Origin: Boletus sp. NGJ
Taxonomy: Eukaryota; Basidiomycota; Agaricomycetes; Boletales; Boletaceae
Reading direction: 5' to 3'
Assembly: GCA_019096195.1 (NCBI GenBank)
Contig: JAGTXK010000055.1
Coordinates: 186,001 to 250,000 of the forward strand
DNA length: 64,000 bases
A program made the position numbers and the translations under genes. Shown piece after piece: positions 34,922-47,054 of this stretch. The first letter of the stretch is position 1. Every line of letters starts with the position of its first letter. The notes beneath the pieces are model-generated. The model was given only the letters and a program-made list of their open reading frames with translations, had not been told where the DNA came from and did not search any database.

Positions 34922-35894
34922 GGATGCGCCATTAGGCCACTTGGCGGGCCGCCGCAACGTTTGCACGAGGTTGTGGGTACAGTATACGTCGATGTCACCG
35001 CCGGGCTGAGCTTCACCCTTTGCAGAATTTAGCCGCCTTAAGATCCATTCATTATTCTTGGTATGGCCGCCTATTTTCTCATACTCGCGGTGTACCAGGA
35101 TGTTTCACCGCAGAGTTCCACCCTTAAGCACACGTGGTTTCGATGCGGATAAGTCTTGACGCACTCGATTCTCGCTCGGCCGCACTGTTGAATTATACGC
35201 ATCTGCCTGATTTGTATACCCTGCGGGCCCGCGACAGACTTGGATCATCGTTTCCGTTGAGCTCATGAGGTCCCCGATGAGAGCAGGTGTATAAATGGTA
35301 CAATCCCACATCCAGAACCCCTGCCACGATTGGGCTGAACGCCGTGAAACGAGGTTCGACAAACGCTACAAGTCCCATTTGTTCTGGTTGCTCGTTTCAG
35401 TATATAAATACTGGAATGGTTATCTCCGTTCTCTTCCATCGGCTACTGCGATTCTCGTGAACCGCAAACATCCGATTTTGGTGTCCATTTTACACCCACA
35501 ACTTGAGCTCGCTTTCCGATTCATGAACACGTTCTAGAAACATGCTACGGGTGCAATATACACCCCATCCACATGACTCGCTAACGTCAAGGTGGGCCGC
35601 CAATCGAGCGAAAACCGGACATATCTACGGGCTTTCTGTTACTCCAGAAAGGGTCCGACTGACATCGACAAAATCCATTTGTTACAGTTGCGCGAGCCAC
35701 GAGAGTTCTTGTTTCACCGTCTTATCTGTGTCGCACATTCGCAACATCGACAAACACCGTAGGTCTGTGGATCTTCTGTTACGCTGGCATTATCCCTTTC
35801 AGGCACCAGGCAAACAACATATAAAATGCTACCTAGATTCTGGTACCTACCCATCGAGGTATCCGCTCAATCCCCGTGCTTCATCCCTCTGAAC
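34922..35894. other. Intergenic, about 1 kb, upstream of MetE-like gene
   Basis: No coding signature on either strand. The end near 35894 should hold the promoter of the next gene; a TATATAAAT box occurs at about 35400 and ATATAAAATG just before 35830. Confidence 0.4.
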
Positions 35895-37486
35895 ATGGCA
35901 CCCAAACAAACCCCCCCTTTCCGTGCTGAGCATATCGGTTCCTTGCTCCGTCCAGACTACCTCCTCGAAGCACGGAGGATGTTTGACAGGAGAGAGGTCA
36001 CTCGAGAGCAACTAAGGGAAATCGAAGACCGTGCCATCAAAGGGGCGATCGACATGCAGCGAAAAGTTGGCATAAAGAGCTTCACAGATGGCGAATACAG
36101 GTCAGTGAGCAAATTAAATTACACAACCGAACACTCATGCTGACGTCCCGTTTAGGCGACACATGTATGTATCGTTGTGATGATATAGTCAGCAGCTGAC
36201 CATGTGAATAACAAGGTTTTACGATGGTTTTTTTGAATATCTAGAAGGATTTGAAGGTACGACTACCTTGCAATAAGTTAGTTAGGGCGAGATCAAAGTT
36301 GATGTCTGTCGAAGAGGTCGGCAATCCACCGTTGGAAATTTTCAAGGTAATTTGCCAATCAAACCACCCATTCCGCTCGGGCAATATCTTATCACACAAC
36401 AGCTCTACGTTCCCGATATACATGCATTCACAACTAACAGTAAGTGCAAATCCACGGACCACTGGACAGCCTGACATTTGACGCTTATTCTCCAGACACC
36501 AAGCCAGCAACTACGACGCTGTGCACGGGAAAGATCAAATACGTCGAGTCAGGCTATATTCCCCAGTTTGAAGCACTCAAGGAGCTCGTCCACCCTGACG
36601 AGGTCAAAAACATCAAGATAACCTTGGCAGCCCCTGAGTGGTTCCATCTGCGTCACGGTGCGCGCTCGCTCCTTCCTTAGTCCTCCGACGCGTCACTCCA
36701 ACTCGATCAGGAGAGCACGCGTTCGTGCCTGGCGTGTACACCGACCGCGAAGACTACTTCAACGACATCGCCGCCGCCTACCGACAAGAGCTCGAGGTCC
36801 TGTACGCCGCCGGCTGCCGCAACGTCCAGATCGATGACCCGCTCCTCGCCTACTTTTGTGACGTCTCGATGCTCAAGGGAATGGATGACGAAGGCACGGA
36901 CGCCGATGCCCTCCTCGACGCATACATCCGGCTGTACAACAATTGCATCTCGACGCGTCCACAGGACATGACGGTCGGTCTACACCTCTGTCGAGGAAAC
37001 TTTAGGCACTCGATGCATTTCTCGGAGGGGGGTTATGATGCGATCGCGGTCAAGCTTTTCAACGAGGTGAACGTGGATTGTTATTACCTCGAGTATGATA
37101 CCGAGCGCGCTGGTACGTCCCCCCCCCCCCCCCCCCTTCTTCTTTTCTTTCTTTCTTTTTTGGACGTGGCTGATGGTAATTGTGCAGGCACGTTCGAACC
37201 CCTGAGACATCTCCCAAAACACAAATCGCTCGTCTTGGGTCTCATCACCAGTAAGTTCCCAGAGCTCGAAAACAAGACACTCCTCAGGGAACGCGTGTTT
37301 GACGCTGCACGGATTGTGGCGAGCGGTACGGGAGAGACCATGGATGAAGCGTTGAAGCGCATCAGCGTCTCTCCTCAGTGTGGTTTCGCGTCGCACGAAG
37401 AGGGCAACTTGCTCACGGCGTCCGACATGGAGCAAAAGCTGCAGCTCGTCAAGGACCTTGCTGCCAGTATCTGGACGGACGCGTAA
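35895..37486 (+). CDS. Cobalamin-independent methionine synthase-like (MetE C-domain) protein
   Basis: The start gives MAPKQTPPFRAEHIGSLLRP, then LLEARRMFDRREVTREQLRE, IEDRAIKGAIDMQRKVGI and FTDGEYRRHMFYDGFFEYLE after two tiny introns. Later blocks: TTTLCTGKIKYVESGYIPQF, LAAPEWFHLRHG, then CRNVQIDDPLLAYFCD, DMTVGLHLCRGNFRHSMHFS, VNVDCYYLEYDTERAGTFEP, KSLVLGLITSKFPELENK and RISVSPQCGFASHEEGNLLT. This is the UROD/MetE-like C-terminal barrel standing alone, without the N-terminal MetE barrel, as in many fungal proteins of this family. The zinc ligands of MetE look partly kept (H/C in GLHLCRGN and SPQCGF). Substrate is unknown; true methionine synthase activity is not implied. An intron at about 37111-37187 holds an 18-C run. 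Confidence 0.88.
37119..37136 (+). repeat. Homopolymer run of 18 C
   Basis: Uninterrupted C run in an intron of the MetE-like gene, directly after the GTACGT donor and followed by a pyrimidine-rich TTCTTCTTTTC tract. Confidence 0.95.
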
Positions 37487-37760
37487 TCGTGACGATAGAG
37501 CAGTCTGTAGATTGACACAGGACGTGTTGAGCAGGGCGGGGGAGTTCTGGTCGTAGATCCTTCTGAAAATCAATGTATACCTTGTAAATGTTGCACATGT
37601 ATCTGTCTATCTTCCACACTCCACATGTCGCAAAAAAAAAATACCAGTCACATCCATCTAAAGAGTCGTACCCTACAGTCAGGAAAAAAAGGCCTTTCTA
37701 GCGCTTTTGCTCCGTCACAATCCATGAAACCAGAATCACACTTTCTTTGAGGCGCAACGC

Positions 37761-40700
37761 TCATTCCCGACTCCCCTCCTCGCTCTCATATGCACTCAAC
37801 AAGTCATCGTACCCCTCGTCGTCCCCTTCCTCTGCGCCACTATCCCTCACACGTCTCGTCTCCCTGCTCCACGTCGGGGCCTTCCTCAATCTCGCCTCCT
37901 TAGATGACTTGCGCACAACCTGTGACCTCGACAACATCGCGTTGGGACCTTTCTCCTCCTCGCCCACCTCCTCACCACCAATCCCCCCCGAATAGCTTTC
38001 CTTCTTGGGCGTTGTCTCAGACTCGTGCTCACTTGGCCACTCCGGCGCCAAACTCCGCTGCCCAGGACTTGGTGTCCGTTGTTCCGACATCCCCGTCCCC
38101 GCAGGCCGTAAGCGCAGATTCCCAGGACGCGGCACATACCGCTTGGACCGCAATCTCACCGGGTTCTTCCCCGAAGGTGTTCGCTCCAACGACTCGATCT
38201 CTATCTCCGACTCACACGACTCCGAGGCCAACGTCCCCCGGTCATTCCCACTCTCCCGGTTGTTCTTTGGCATCGCCCGTACGGGGTGTGGAGGAGTCTT
38301 CTTTCGCACGAGAAGTCTGCTTTGGGTAGGTGGTTCGAGGGGGGCAACGTTTGCCTCACTCGTCTCGCTCAGCGTCGATATCGAGCTTGTCCCGATGTGT
38401 CCCTCCCTTCCCCCGGCGTTCTCCCCATTGACGATACGGACGACGCCTGGACCGGGTCCAGCTGGCATGAGCGGGGTACGTGGGATCGGTGGAGATGCTA
38501 TCGTCGTGGGCGAATCAAACCCCGTCGTCGTCCCCGTCATCGCCGACGCCATGGTCGAGCCGGTCGAATGGACCCGCTCCTCGACATGTTTCCGTCCGCG
38601 CTCTTCTGCTGTTTCCATTTCCTCCGCCGTTACACTCCCGTTTGACAACGGATGGCCAGAACTACGTCCCCAACCCGGAGACAACGCTTTCCAAGGTGGG
38701 TGCGGTGATCGCGACACCAACGCCATGGGTGATACCGATTTCCGATTCAACGGGACCCTCCGACTCGCCGCCGTCGACCCATCTGATTCGTAATCCGAAC
38801 GTGGACCTGTACCCGAACTCCGTGCATATCCACTTGGAAATTGATGCGGCGATCTATTCATAGCTTCCGAAGGCGACAGCGATGAAGTGGAAGAGATGGA
38901 TTCTTGTCTGAGTGCATGGCGATTCTTTGTAGCTAATAACACGTCTCCCCATTGGCCAGTCCCACCACGGGGCTCTGGCGTGGCGCCTTCCGAACGGGCC
39001 GACGAGTGGGATTGGAGCAGAGAGGGCTTGGTCGTGATGAGATCGCGTGAGCTGAGCATGAGCGGCCTAGGCACGCTCTTTGGCGTCGAATGAGACGATT
39101 GGAACGCAGCAAGAGTAGCAAGAGAGGTGCCTGCTCGATGCATAAATGATGATGCACCCGATCCGGGATCCGAGTCTGTAAACGGAGGCGGCGTGGGCCC
39201 GACGTTTGGACTGGAAGGTGTCGTGGCATATTGTCGACGAGGTTGAGGAAGAAAGCTGTCTCGAGGGGAACGGAAAAACGCAGGTCGGGGTGGGTCCAAA
39301 TCGGTGTTCTCGCTCTCGCGTTGTGTCCCGGGCAACGATCCCCGTCGGTAACTCGGTGCATCTGTGTCGCTCAAACCTGGCCAGCCACTCTGCCGTGGAG
39401 CGATTTCGCTCGCAGCACTTGGGGGCGTCGATTGTGCAGCCGCCACTGGGCTGGACGATGTAGAGGCATCGATCCCTTTGCGTACGCGCCACGCATCGAG
39501 CGCTTTGGCACGCCAATTCGTGCTCACTTTTGAAAATGCAGCTATCGTATCCGAGTCTTTTAGTTGTCCTGCATAGTTCCATAGACTGGCCTGTGAAATT
39601 GTCGGGGCCGCGTCCAGGGGCAATTTCTTGATTTCTTGGTCTTCCGGGGGCATTGGCGAGTCTCGTGCGGACGAAGGCGAAGGCGGCGACGGCACTTCAT
39701 CATCCATCGAGCTCTGATTCGTAATCCCCCTCCACACCGTATTTGCAAGCCTCGACGTCAACGTCGGCGCAGCAGGCGTCTCCGTCTCGTTCCCATCATC
39801 GTGTTCCCCCATCTCGTCAACCTCTTTCTCCTCTTTCTCTTCTTCTTCTTCTGCTTCTTCTTCTTCTCCTGCCTCCTCCTCCTCCGCCTCCTCCTCCTCC
39901 GGACTTCCATCCGCAACCTGATTGGTAAATCCCTTCCACATCCGCTGTTTAATCCGCGCTCCGAACCCAACGTTCTCCCGTTCCCTCTCCCTCTCCCTAT
40001 CTCTCGCCTCGATCCGTTTCTGAGCGAGATCAGCGGCCGTTTGAAGGATCCGATCTATACCACCCGCTGCGTCGATCGGGTACGTTGTGAGAAGTGCGAT
40101 GCCTTCTGTGAAGGCATCACTGAGTTCCCAGGGACGGAGGGGTGAAGGTGGTCGGAGCGCCGTGTGCTCTTGTGTCCAGAGGCCTGGTGCATTCCGCCCT
40201 GGTTTGCCGAGTCTACGCACATGCGAAGAAAATGGAGGCAGAATTGTAAGACAATTAGAGCGGGTGAGACATTGCTAAAAGTTCGACACGTACCTAAAGA
40301 GAGGGGTCCGAGCACGGACAAGAAGCGCGGTACATATGTCCACGAGGTATTCGAGCTTCGGATTGACATCGCGCGTGCGCATCGGACATGCAAATAAGAC
40401 GTCCCATATAGGGAACACAGAGGACAACGGAAGGGTTTGTGTTAACAACGGCGCGAGCCAGCGGCTATTCAAAAAAATGTGAGCATAAGCGAAATCCCCA
40501 CCGGTGGACAGAAAATCCCTGAAAGATGGCCGATACTTACTATGAGTAGTGCGGATGGATAGGGTCGAGTCCGGTCGCATACTGTCATGGGAATGGCGAA
40601 GCACCAATTAGTGACACTGGAACACAATAAGTGCGCAAACACGCACGAGATTCGCAGCCAGCTCCCCATCCGCCCACTTGATACACTCGCTCAACTTTTG

Positions 40701-42824
40701 CGTCCAAATCTTACCCCCTTCCTCTTCCTCCAACTCGGCAATCTCTCCCACGAGCGCCTCAAACACCCAAAACGTGTCCGCTTCAGCATGTGCCACACCA
40801 TCTTCATCTGTTTCCCCGACGAGTGCGCTGTAGAGCGGGACGAGCAACCAAGGGACGTGCGGCGATTGAACGGCCGGGTTTAGCATGCTGTGAATATAGA
40901 GAAGGCGTAAAAGGGCAGACAGATGGGCACGGTGTGCGGGGGGTGCATTGTACGCCTTGGAAGGGAGGAGCGTCGTCCGGTGACGCGGACGCCGAGAAGC
41001 GAGCGTGGTCGCTTCGGATGAAGGCGGGGGCGGGGGCGACGCTGGGTCCGACTCAAGACGGATCTCAGGGGTCTCACAAGTATCACCGTTGTTGAGGAGT
41101 GCAAGCCGTTTGTCGAGATTAGACGCGCATGGGATTTGGATTGTGTCAGGCGCGGTGGGGTCCAATAAGCATCGGCCTAGGTGGATGCTTTTCGGTTCGT
41201 TTCCGAGAAGGACAAACAAGTCCGGGGAGACGCGAAAGAGAGAGTCAGATATTCGGGCGATGAGCGCGTCAGTCGGGGAGAGGGGGTCAGTTGGGGAAGA
41301 CAGAGAAGCGAGGGGATCGAGAAGACGTCGGACGAGATCCTATCATGTAAATCAACTTGGATAGCTCAGAGGTTTTTTAAAAAAGGGTGGAGCAAGACGC
41401 ACGTAGTAACTGTCTCGCTGTTTCTGGCACTCCTTGGCCCATGTCGTTTTCAAGATCGGAAGGGTACCAAACAACAACCTGTCCATTTGATCTCAGTCCA
41501 CCACATCCACACGAAACGCAAAGATCTCACCTCCATATGCGGGGTCGCACCCATGATGGAACATCAGGAAGACCTATCATCAAAGTAACATCAGTCCACC
41601 GGCCTGGATTCGACCACGTGCGAGTAGGAATGACGTACCGCGTGCACATATTTCACGCAAACGTGGAAGGTCCACGATAGGCGACGAACCATCATCCACG
41701 CGCAGGATCGCCGAGATGACATTAAGTCTACATATGTGTGAAGATCAGAGCGGTTCAGGAAGCTCGGAGAGACAATGAGACATACAAATCTTCTCGGCGA
41801 GTTTCAGGAACCCACTTGATGTCGTGCGTTTGTGCAATTTCGACGAGATATTCGTCCATCTTCGAGGCCGTTGGCGGTGGGGAGGATAGTATTTGCATTA
41901 TCTGGATTATTTCAAGACCCAACCGATAGGACAGAAAGGCATTCCAGCGAAACGGGTGAAAGATATTAGAGGAAGGAGGGTACGCTGAGGCAAAGAAGGG
42001 GGCCTTACGCGTAGAGAGACGTGGTTGTTCCGACTCGCAGATGCCGTCTGAGCAAACGTTGGCCCTAACCGTTGGATGAGGACCTCTCTCACCGCACTCA
42101 GGTCTTAACCAGGACAGAATCAGATCAGAACGAACGGCGACGACGCGCTCTCGGATGGAGAACAGTGAACGATACCTACCTTCGGACTCTGTGCTCGGCG
42201 CTGCATGTATGATGCTCGCTGCAGCCTCGACTAGGGCGGGGCTCAACCGTGGTGGCTTTCTAAACGACCACGTTGACCCCCAATTCCAAGCAACCCAAAC
42301 GTCCACCACAACCATCAGCCACTTTTGAATAGTAACTTCCTCCGACCACTCACCCCATAGTACGACCGCCCCTTACGCCGTCCCTCTCCCCTAGCACCTC
42401 CCCATCCCCTTTCACATTCACATTCACCTCCAGCCCCAGCCCCAGCCCCAGCCCCAATCCCAGTCCAACCCCTCCCCCCAACCCGAGCTCCCCAACACGA
42501 CTCCCTACCACACCCACCAGCATCTCTAACTCCTCCAGCAAATCCCCCATCATGTCTTCCTGAATCAACGTCGCCGCTTTGGCGCGTGCGAGGGCGAGGT
42601 GACCCTGAGAGAGGCGCGCAGCAATGTCACGTCGCGTAAGTTGACCTTGTGAATCTTTGCGCTCTTGGAGTTGGCCGAGGCGTAGAGAGGTCGCTCGAAG
42701 GAGGGTCTGTGTGTGTCATGGCAGGTCGTTGGGTGATGTACGCATTGGACTGTGAGGACCAGCTAGAGAAACGTGTAGGTCGGAGTAGACTTGCCTTGAA
42801 TGCGACTGCATCCCAGTCTCCCAT
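37761..42824 (-). CDS. IST1-TBC fusion protein (ESCRT-III regulator joined to Rab-GAP-like domain)
   Basis: The start at 42824 gives MGDWDAVAFK, joined by a GC-AG intron (42707-42794) to TLLRATSLRLGQLQERKDSQ, GQLTRRDIAARLSQGHLALA and AATLIQEDMMGDLLEELEML, an IST1 domain. It continues with PPRLSPALVEAAASIIHAAP, DLSAVREVLIQRLGPTFAQT and TASKMDEYLVEIAQTHDIKW. A 58-bp intron then joins it in frame to LNVISAILRVDDGSSPIVDL and PRLREICARGLPDVPSWVRP, then RLLFGTLPILKTTWAKECQK, the start of a TBC1D13-type domain (later HAEADTFWVFEALVGEIAEL and YRWLAPLLTQTLPLSSVFPI). No ATG in frame exists between the two parts. The last roughly 800 residues are Ser/Pro-rich with a poly-Glu run. IST1 binds Vps4 and ESCRT-III; TBC domains act on Rab GTPases. 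The total is near 1,500 residues. Alternative splicing giving two proteins is possible. Confidence 0.78.
39826..39902 (+). repeat. Low-complexity TCT/TTC/TCC tract (poly-Glu on minus strand)
   Basis: Imperfect trinucleotide repeat coding the EEEEAEEEEAGEEEEAEEE-type run in the tail of the IST1-TBC protein. Confidence 0.85.
42429..42478 (+). repeat. Tandem CAGCCC repeat (Gly-Leu dipeptides on minus strand)
   Basis: About seven copies of a 6-bp unit, coding GLGLGLGLGLGLGL inside the IST1 part, between the third and fourth helices; beside it is a TTCACATTCACATTCACC repeat coding NVNV. Confidence 0.85.
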
Positions 42825-43194
42825 CGTGTCGATAGCGCCGGTACGTGAAGGCAAAAAGGTAAGAACGAGTAGTAAAAGTCGCAGCGGCCGTACTTGTTGT
42901 TACCACGAATGCATCAGACTATAAATTGGGAGGTCGCGAGTACATGTCAAATGATCGGCACTCACGGAGCTAAACCTGCCGGGGTACTACATAAGCAGAC
43001 CGTCACTGACAGTGCGCAGCGAAATTAAAACGTGAACGCGGCTTCAATGATTCAAGTCTTTTTGACATAGATTGCGATGCTACAAGTGTCGCGAGACATA
43101 TAAAACTTTTGTTCTACACCTTCATAATGGACTAGCGTATAAACGGTAAGAAAAAAAAAGTCCTAATACCAGGAACATGCAATGCATTTTAGTG
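42825..43194. other. Intergenic: IST1-TBC promoter
   Basis: No gene seen; holds the promoter of the fusion gene and the 3' UTR of the membrane protein gene. Confidence 0.4.
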
Positions 43195-44616
43195 CTACAA
43201 CAAATGAGCGGGAAGTGGCTTCAACAGTCTCGCTCGCGTGGGGCGTGTCGTGAAACTCCCTTCGGCGCCTTGCATCCCTCCCGGAGAGGAAGACAAGGGC
43301 ATCGTCGAGAGATGGCTCGAGGTCCCTCGGTGATCTTTGGGAGACTGTACATCCGTAACATCTAAGCTGAAGAATTGATTCTGAGGGCGCGCAGGAGAGG
43401 AGTGTGAGTATGGGTATGGGTATGAAGAGGGTATATGAGGATGGGATGAAGATGCATTGGTGGCGGGAGGGCGTGGCATGGATAACGTGAGTAGGGGGCG
43501 AAGATGAGGACCGTTGTCATGTTTGAATGCAGGAAGGGAGTAGTGTCGGCTAGGCACTGGGGGAAGTGGGCGGGGGGGTCGTTGACCAGTGTGCGGCAAG
43601 GATGGCATCGTCGACTGTCGGGGCGGTACGTTTGGCAAACTCGACTGATGCTGGGGGAGCGATGCTTGGCGAGCGTGAACCAAGGTAGGCAACACCAGTG
43701 GTCGAGGTGAAACGCTAGTATCGGTGTTTGAGCCATGCGCTACGAAAAACTTCTTTATTTTCTCGTTCCATGAGGAAAGGGAATCGGTAGAACCCGATTC
43801 GAGATCGACACCCGAACGGCGTTTGTATAGCATGGGCCCCACAGCAACCGGAGTGCGCGACTGGAGATAGACCACGACTGCAAAATAAGTCGAGTAGAAA
43901 CCGACTATGGTCCAAGACGAATCAGCAAGCAGCCTTATCAAAGATGAGCTCGGTGCTTACATATCGTAGGTATAATCCAACAAGCTATCATGGTATAGAC
44001 ACTGATGAGTTGGCAGATACCCAAGTCATCCGGAGCTAAGAAGAGAATTAGGTTAAAACATTTCCAGGTAGAGAGAAAATCAGGGGCTTACTTTGGTTAG
44101 GACATTGGATTTTAGGACCCCAGACGCTACCAGCCACGGCTGAACCTGCGATGCAACGGGTTGAGCTTGACAATCCACACTATTCTTTGCACTGATACGC
44201 ACCAACTTGCAGGACGAATAGAAGGAGCAAACGCGCCTTGTCCAACCACATACGGAACGGAACAAGGATACTAGACACAACTTATTAGCGATTGAGTCAG
44301 GTATGCGAAAAAGGGACCTACAGAATTGGTAACATGATGAGAGTAGTGGTGTTCGTAAGGATGAACAGAATCATCAACGATTCTAGCTGTACGTCAGATA
44401 CGAGGCACAAGAGCAGGGACAATGAAACGTACGACTGATTGGATCAGAAATGCTCCACCGAGTAAACATTTCGACGCATAGCAATATAAGCCACAGAAAA
44501 CTGAACATCATAATGCACGCTATATGGGGTGTGAACTGGTGAAGAAGTAGGCTTCATGGAATGAACTCACTGAAAGTGATTGCACGGATTCTAAAGAAGA
44601 GTGGAGATGGTTCCAT
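43195..44616 (-). CDS. Hypothetical multi-pass membrane protein
   Basis: Not recognised. The start at 44616 gives MEPSPLFFRIRAIT. After introns come hydrophobic helices: CIMMFSFLWLILLCVEMF, ESLMILFILTNTTTLIMLPI, and near 43,880-43,940 SSWTIVGFYSTYFAVVVYLQ; others are likely between, giving four to six spans. The last about 220 residues are a hydrophilic Pro/Ser-rich tail (LPPVPSRHYSLPAF, PHIPSSYPYPYSHSSP), probably cytosolic. Five or more introns. Divergent from the MCH1-like transporter gene. The layout of a membrane core and long disordered tail is common in lineage-restricted fungal proteins; I assign no function. Confidence 0.65.
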
Positions 44617-45119
44617 GATGGAAGTCGTAGTAGTATGACTGTGAAGAGTAGACAAGATCTCGCAGAGACCACAAGCGGGTTGACCAGCAACCGCCTCCAG
44701 AGACGGGCTTAAATATTGGATGGGAGGAAGTCCATCATCTTGTGGAACGTTATAAGTATCCACACTGTGGACAATTAAAACGTGCCAACGCTTTGGCTTG
44801 TCTTTTGTTCCCAACCTTGTACTTCAAGTTACCACAATACCAATTAGGATAAATAGCCCCTGAACACAAGCTTTCACGTCTTCTTTCCCTCCACCTTTGC
44901 GGGACGTGGACCTTGAAAAAAAATATTTTCCGGGTCCTAATTTGACGACGAACAAGCACCGAACGGTAGTCGGAGGGATGATCCAACTTCAAGTTACTGA
45001 GGTCGGTGGGTATGTGAACTCCGCGAACCGTTTCCAGTGTCCACAGCACTCAACTTGGTCTCCTTCTCCCCACCCACCAACAGCGCATGGTGGACCGTAT
45101 AGACTTTCCTTAACTATCC
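44617..45119. promoter_or_regulatory. Intergenic between divergent membrane-protein genes
   Basis: About 500 bp holding both promoters. No coding signature seen. Confidence 0.4.
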
Positions 45120-47054
45120 ATGTCTACCTCAACCCAACAGAGATCGATTCGTCCATCATACCTCCGCCGAGTGAGGCTCGCGCTTTTGTGCTTCTCTGTG
45201 GGCGCTAATGCGTTTGTCCCATTTCCAACTGGTGGACGCAACTTGACACTGATCGAGATTGTCCACCAGAATATGTGCCGGAGGTGTTTTCTGCTTTCCG
45301 ATCATTTCACCAGCATTGGTGGCACACTTGAAACTCACACAACCACAACTGACCACCATCGCCCTTGCGTGCGCTTCACTGCTCCCCCATCCATTCTCGT
45401 TTGCTTAGCTCACTCGTATATAGCGGTATGATGGGCCAATATCCCTTTGCAGCCTTCGTCGGCAAGATCCTTGATTACCATGGCGCCTGGGCGTGCTCCT
45501 TGATTTCCGCCTGTCTCTTCTCGGCAGGCTTTGGCCTTTTCGCTAACGAGATATCCAAGACTCCGGACACCGTCAGCCAACCCTCCACCTCTACATTCCA
45601 CAACCTCGTCATATTTTTCTTCATCGGTGGACTGGGTACTGTGTTCTCGTGCGTACACCCCCATCTCCCATTTCGGGTGTAATAATCCCGGCATGCTATG
45701 ATAGTTACTTCTCATCCGTCTTTGCCGCCTCGAAGAATTTCCCAAACTACATCGGGATTGCAGCAGGGACAAGCATGGCTCTCTTCGGTCTCTCACCCAC
45801 ATTCCTCTCCATACTCGCTGCCCGATATTTCTCATCCCCAGATGGCGAAATTGATATCACTCATTTCCTCCAATTCCTCGCTATACTCTGTGGATGCGTG
45901 CACCTCGTAGGAGGTTTCACTATGCATATCATACCCTCCGACTCCATTCAAGAATCCAAGTCGGCGGTTCCCGCAATTGACCCGGAAGTACCCAACGAAC
46001 GCACCGCGCTGCTTCCCAACAAGACCAACGGAAACGACGATGAGCACGACCAAGGTCAAGTTGATGTCGTTCCCGTGGCCGACGAATTCTCAGAATCCAA
46101 AAACAACGTGTTGGATCTAATATCCGACCGCAATTTTTGGGCCCTCGCCTTTATCGTGTTCGTCGTCCTTGGATCTGTAAGTTACTCCTTGCACTGACCG
46201 TGCTGGAACGTTAGTTTCGAGTCGTCTTCACTGATGCATTGGACAGTGCGAGATGATCATCTCTAACATCGGTACCATTGTTCTCTCCCTTTCGAATCAA
46301 ACCTCCGCCATTCCCACTTTCGTCGACACCCCTTCTACTGTCCTCACGACCGCGATCCAAGTCCGCATGCTTTCCCTCGCGAATACACTCTCCCGGCTCC
46401 TTGTTGGGCTTCTCGCGGACATTGTTTCGCCTGTGCCCTCTCGCGCCATAGATGGCAACCGTGGCTTCCTCGAGAAGCATCGTATCAGCAGAATTTTATT
46501 CCTGACATTATCCACAGCTATGCTTGTTTGCACCTACGCTTGGATGGTCATTGGCGTCAGAGAACAAGCAGACATATGGGCACTGAGGTACGTCCTCCCC
46601 CTCATCCCCCGACAAGATCTGACCATGTACGGTACAATACGCCGTGGCAGTATTGGCGCAGGTCTCGCGTATGGATGCGCGTTCACTGTTCTGTATGTCC
46701 CCGTCCCCGTCCCGCATTTTTTTTGCTCGCCATTGTCTCCCATGCTAATCGCTAACACACCACACCACACCACCCTACCACAGCCCTTCCCTCGTCTCCT
46801 CCATCTGGGGCCTCTCCAATCTCGGCCGCAACTACGGCATCATCACTTACGCCCCTTTCCTCGGCACCCCTGCCTTTTCTTACCTCTATGCCTTCATCGC
46901 TGCCGCCCGCGTCTCCGATTCCGACTCCAGTCCGGACGGGGTATGTCACGGACCGGTATGTTGGACGTTGACGTTCGAGGTGAGTGCGTTGGCTGCTGCG
47001 CTGGCATTTGGTTCGTCAGTGTACCTGTGGCGGGCGTGGAAGGGGCGCGTGTGA
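45120..47054 (+). CDS. MFS transporter, MCH1-like
   Basis: The start gives MSTSTQQRSIRPSYLRRVRL followed by the first membrane helix (ALLCFSVGANA). Further helices: MMGQYPFAAFVGKILDYHGA (with the MFS loop-type GKILDYHG), CSLISACLFSAGFGLFANE, FHNLVIFFFIGGLGTVF, FPNYIGIAAGTSMALFGLSP, FLQFLAILCGCVHLVGGFTM, FWALAFIVFVVLGSCEMIIS, LSLANTLSRLLVGLLADIVS, ILFLTLSTAMLVCTYAWMVI, and, across the last introns, SIGAGLAYGCAFTVLPSLVS, then GLSNLGRNYGIITYAPFLGT. It ends YLWRAWKGRV. A central cytosolic loop is acidic. Mch1 proteins resemble monocarboxylate permeases but show no proven monocarboxylate transport in yeast, so substrate stays open. Confidence 0.85.

Noticed and set aside
38005-38793. Long plus-strand open frame of 262 codons
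   Set aside because: It is antisense to the Ser/Pro-rich tail of the IST1-TBC protein, which has continuous coding and splicing on the minus strand; the bias of that frame explains the mirror frame.
31826-42824. VPS28 and IST1 in one window as an ESCRT gene cluster
   Set aside because: They are 5 kb apart with unrelated genes between, and such genes are not clustered in fungi; chance is enough.
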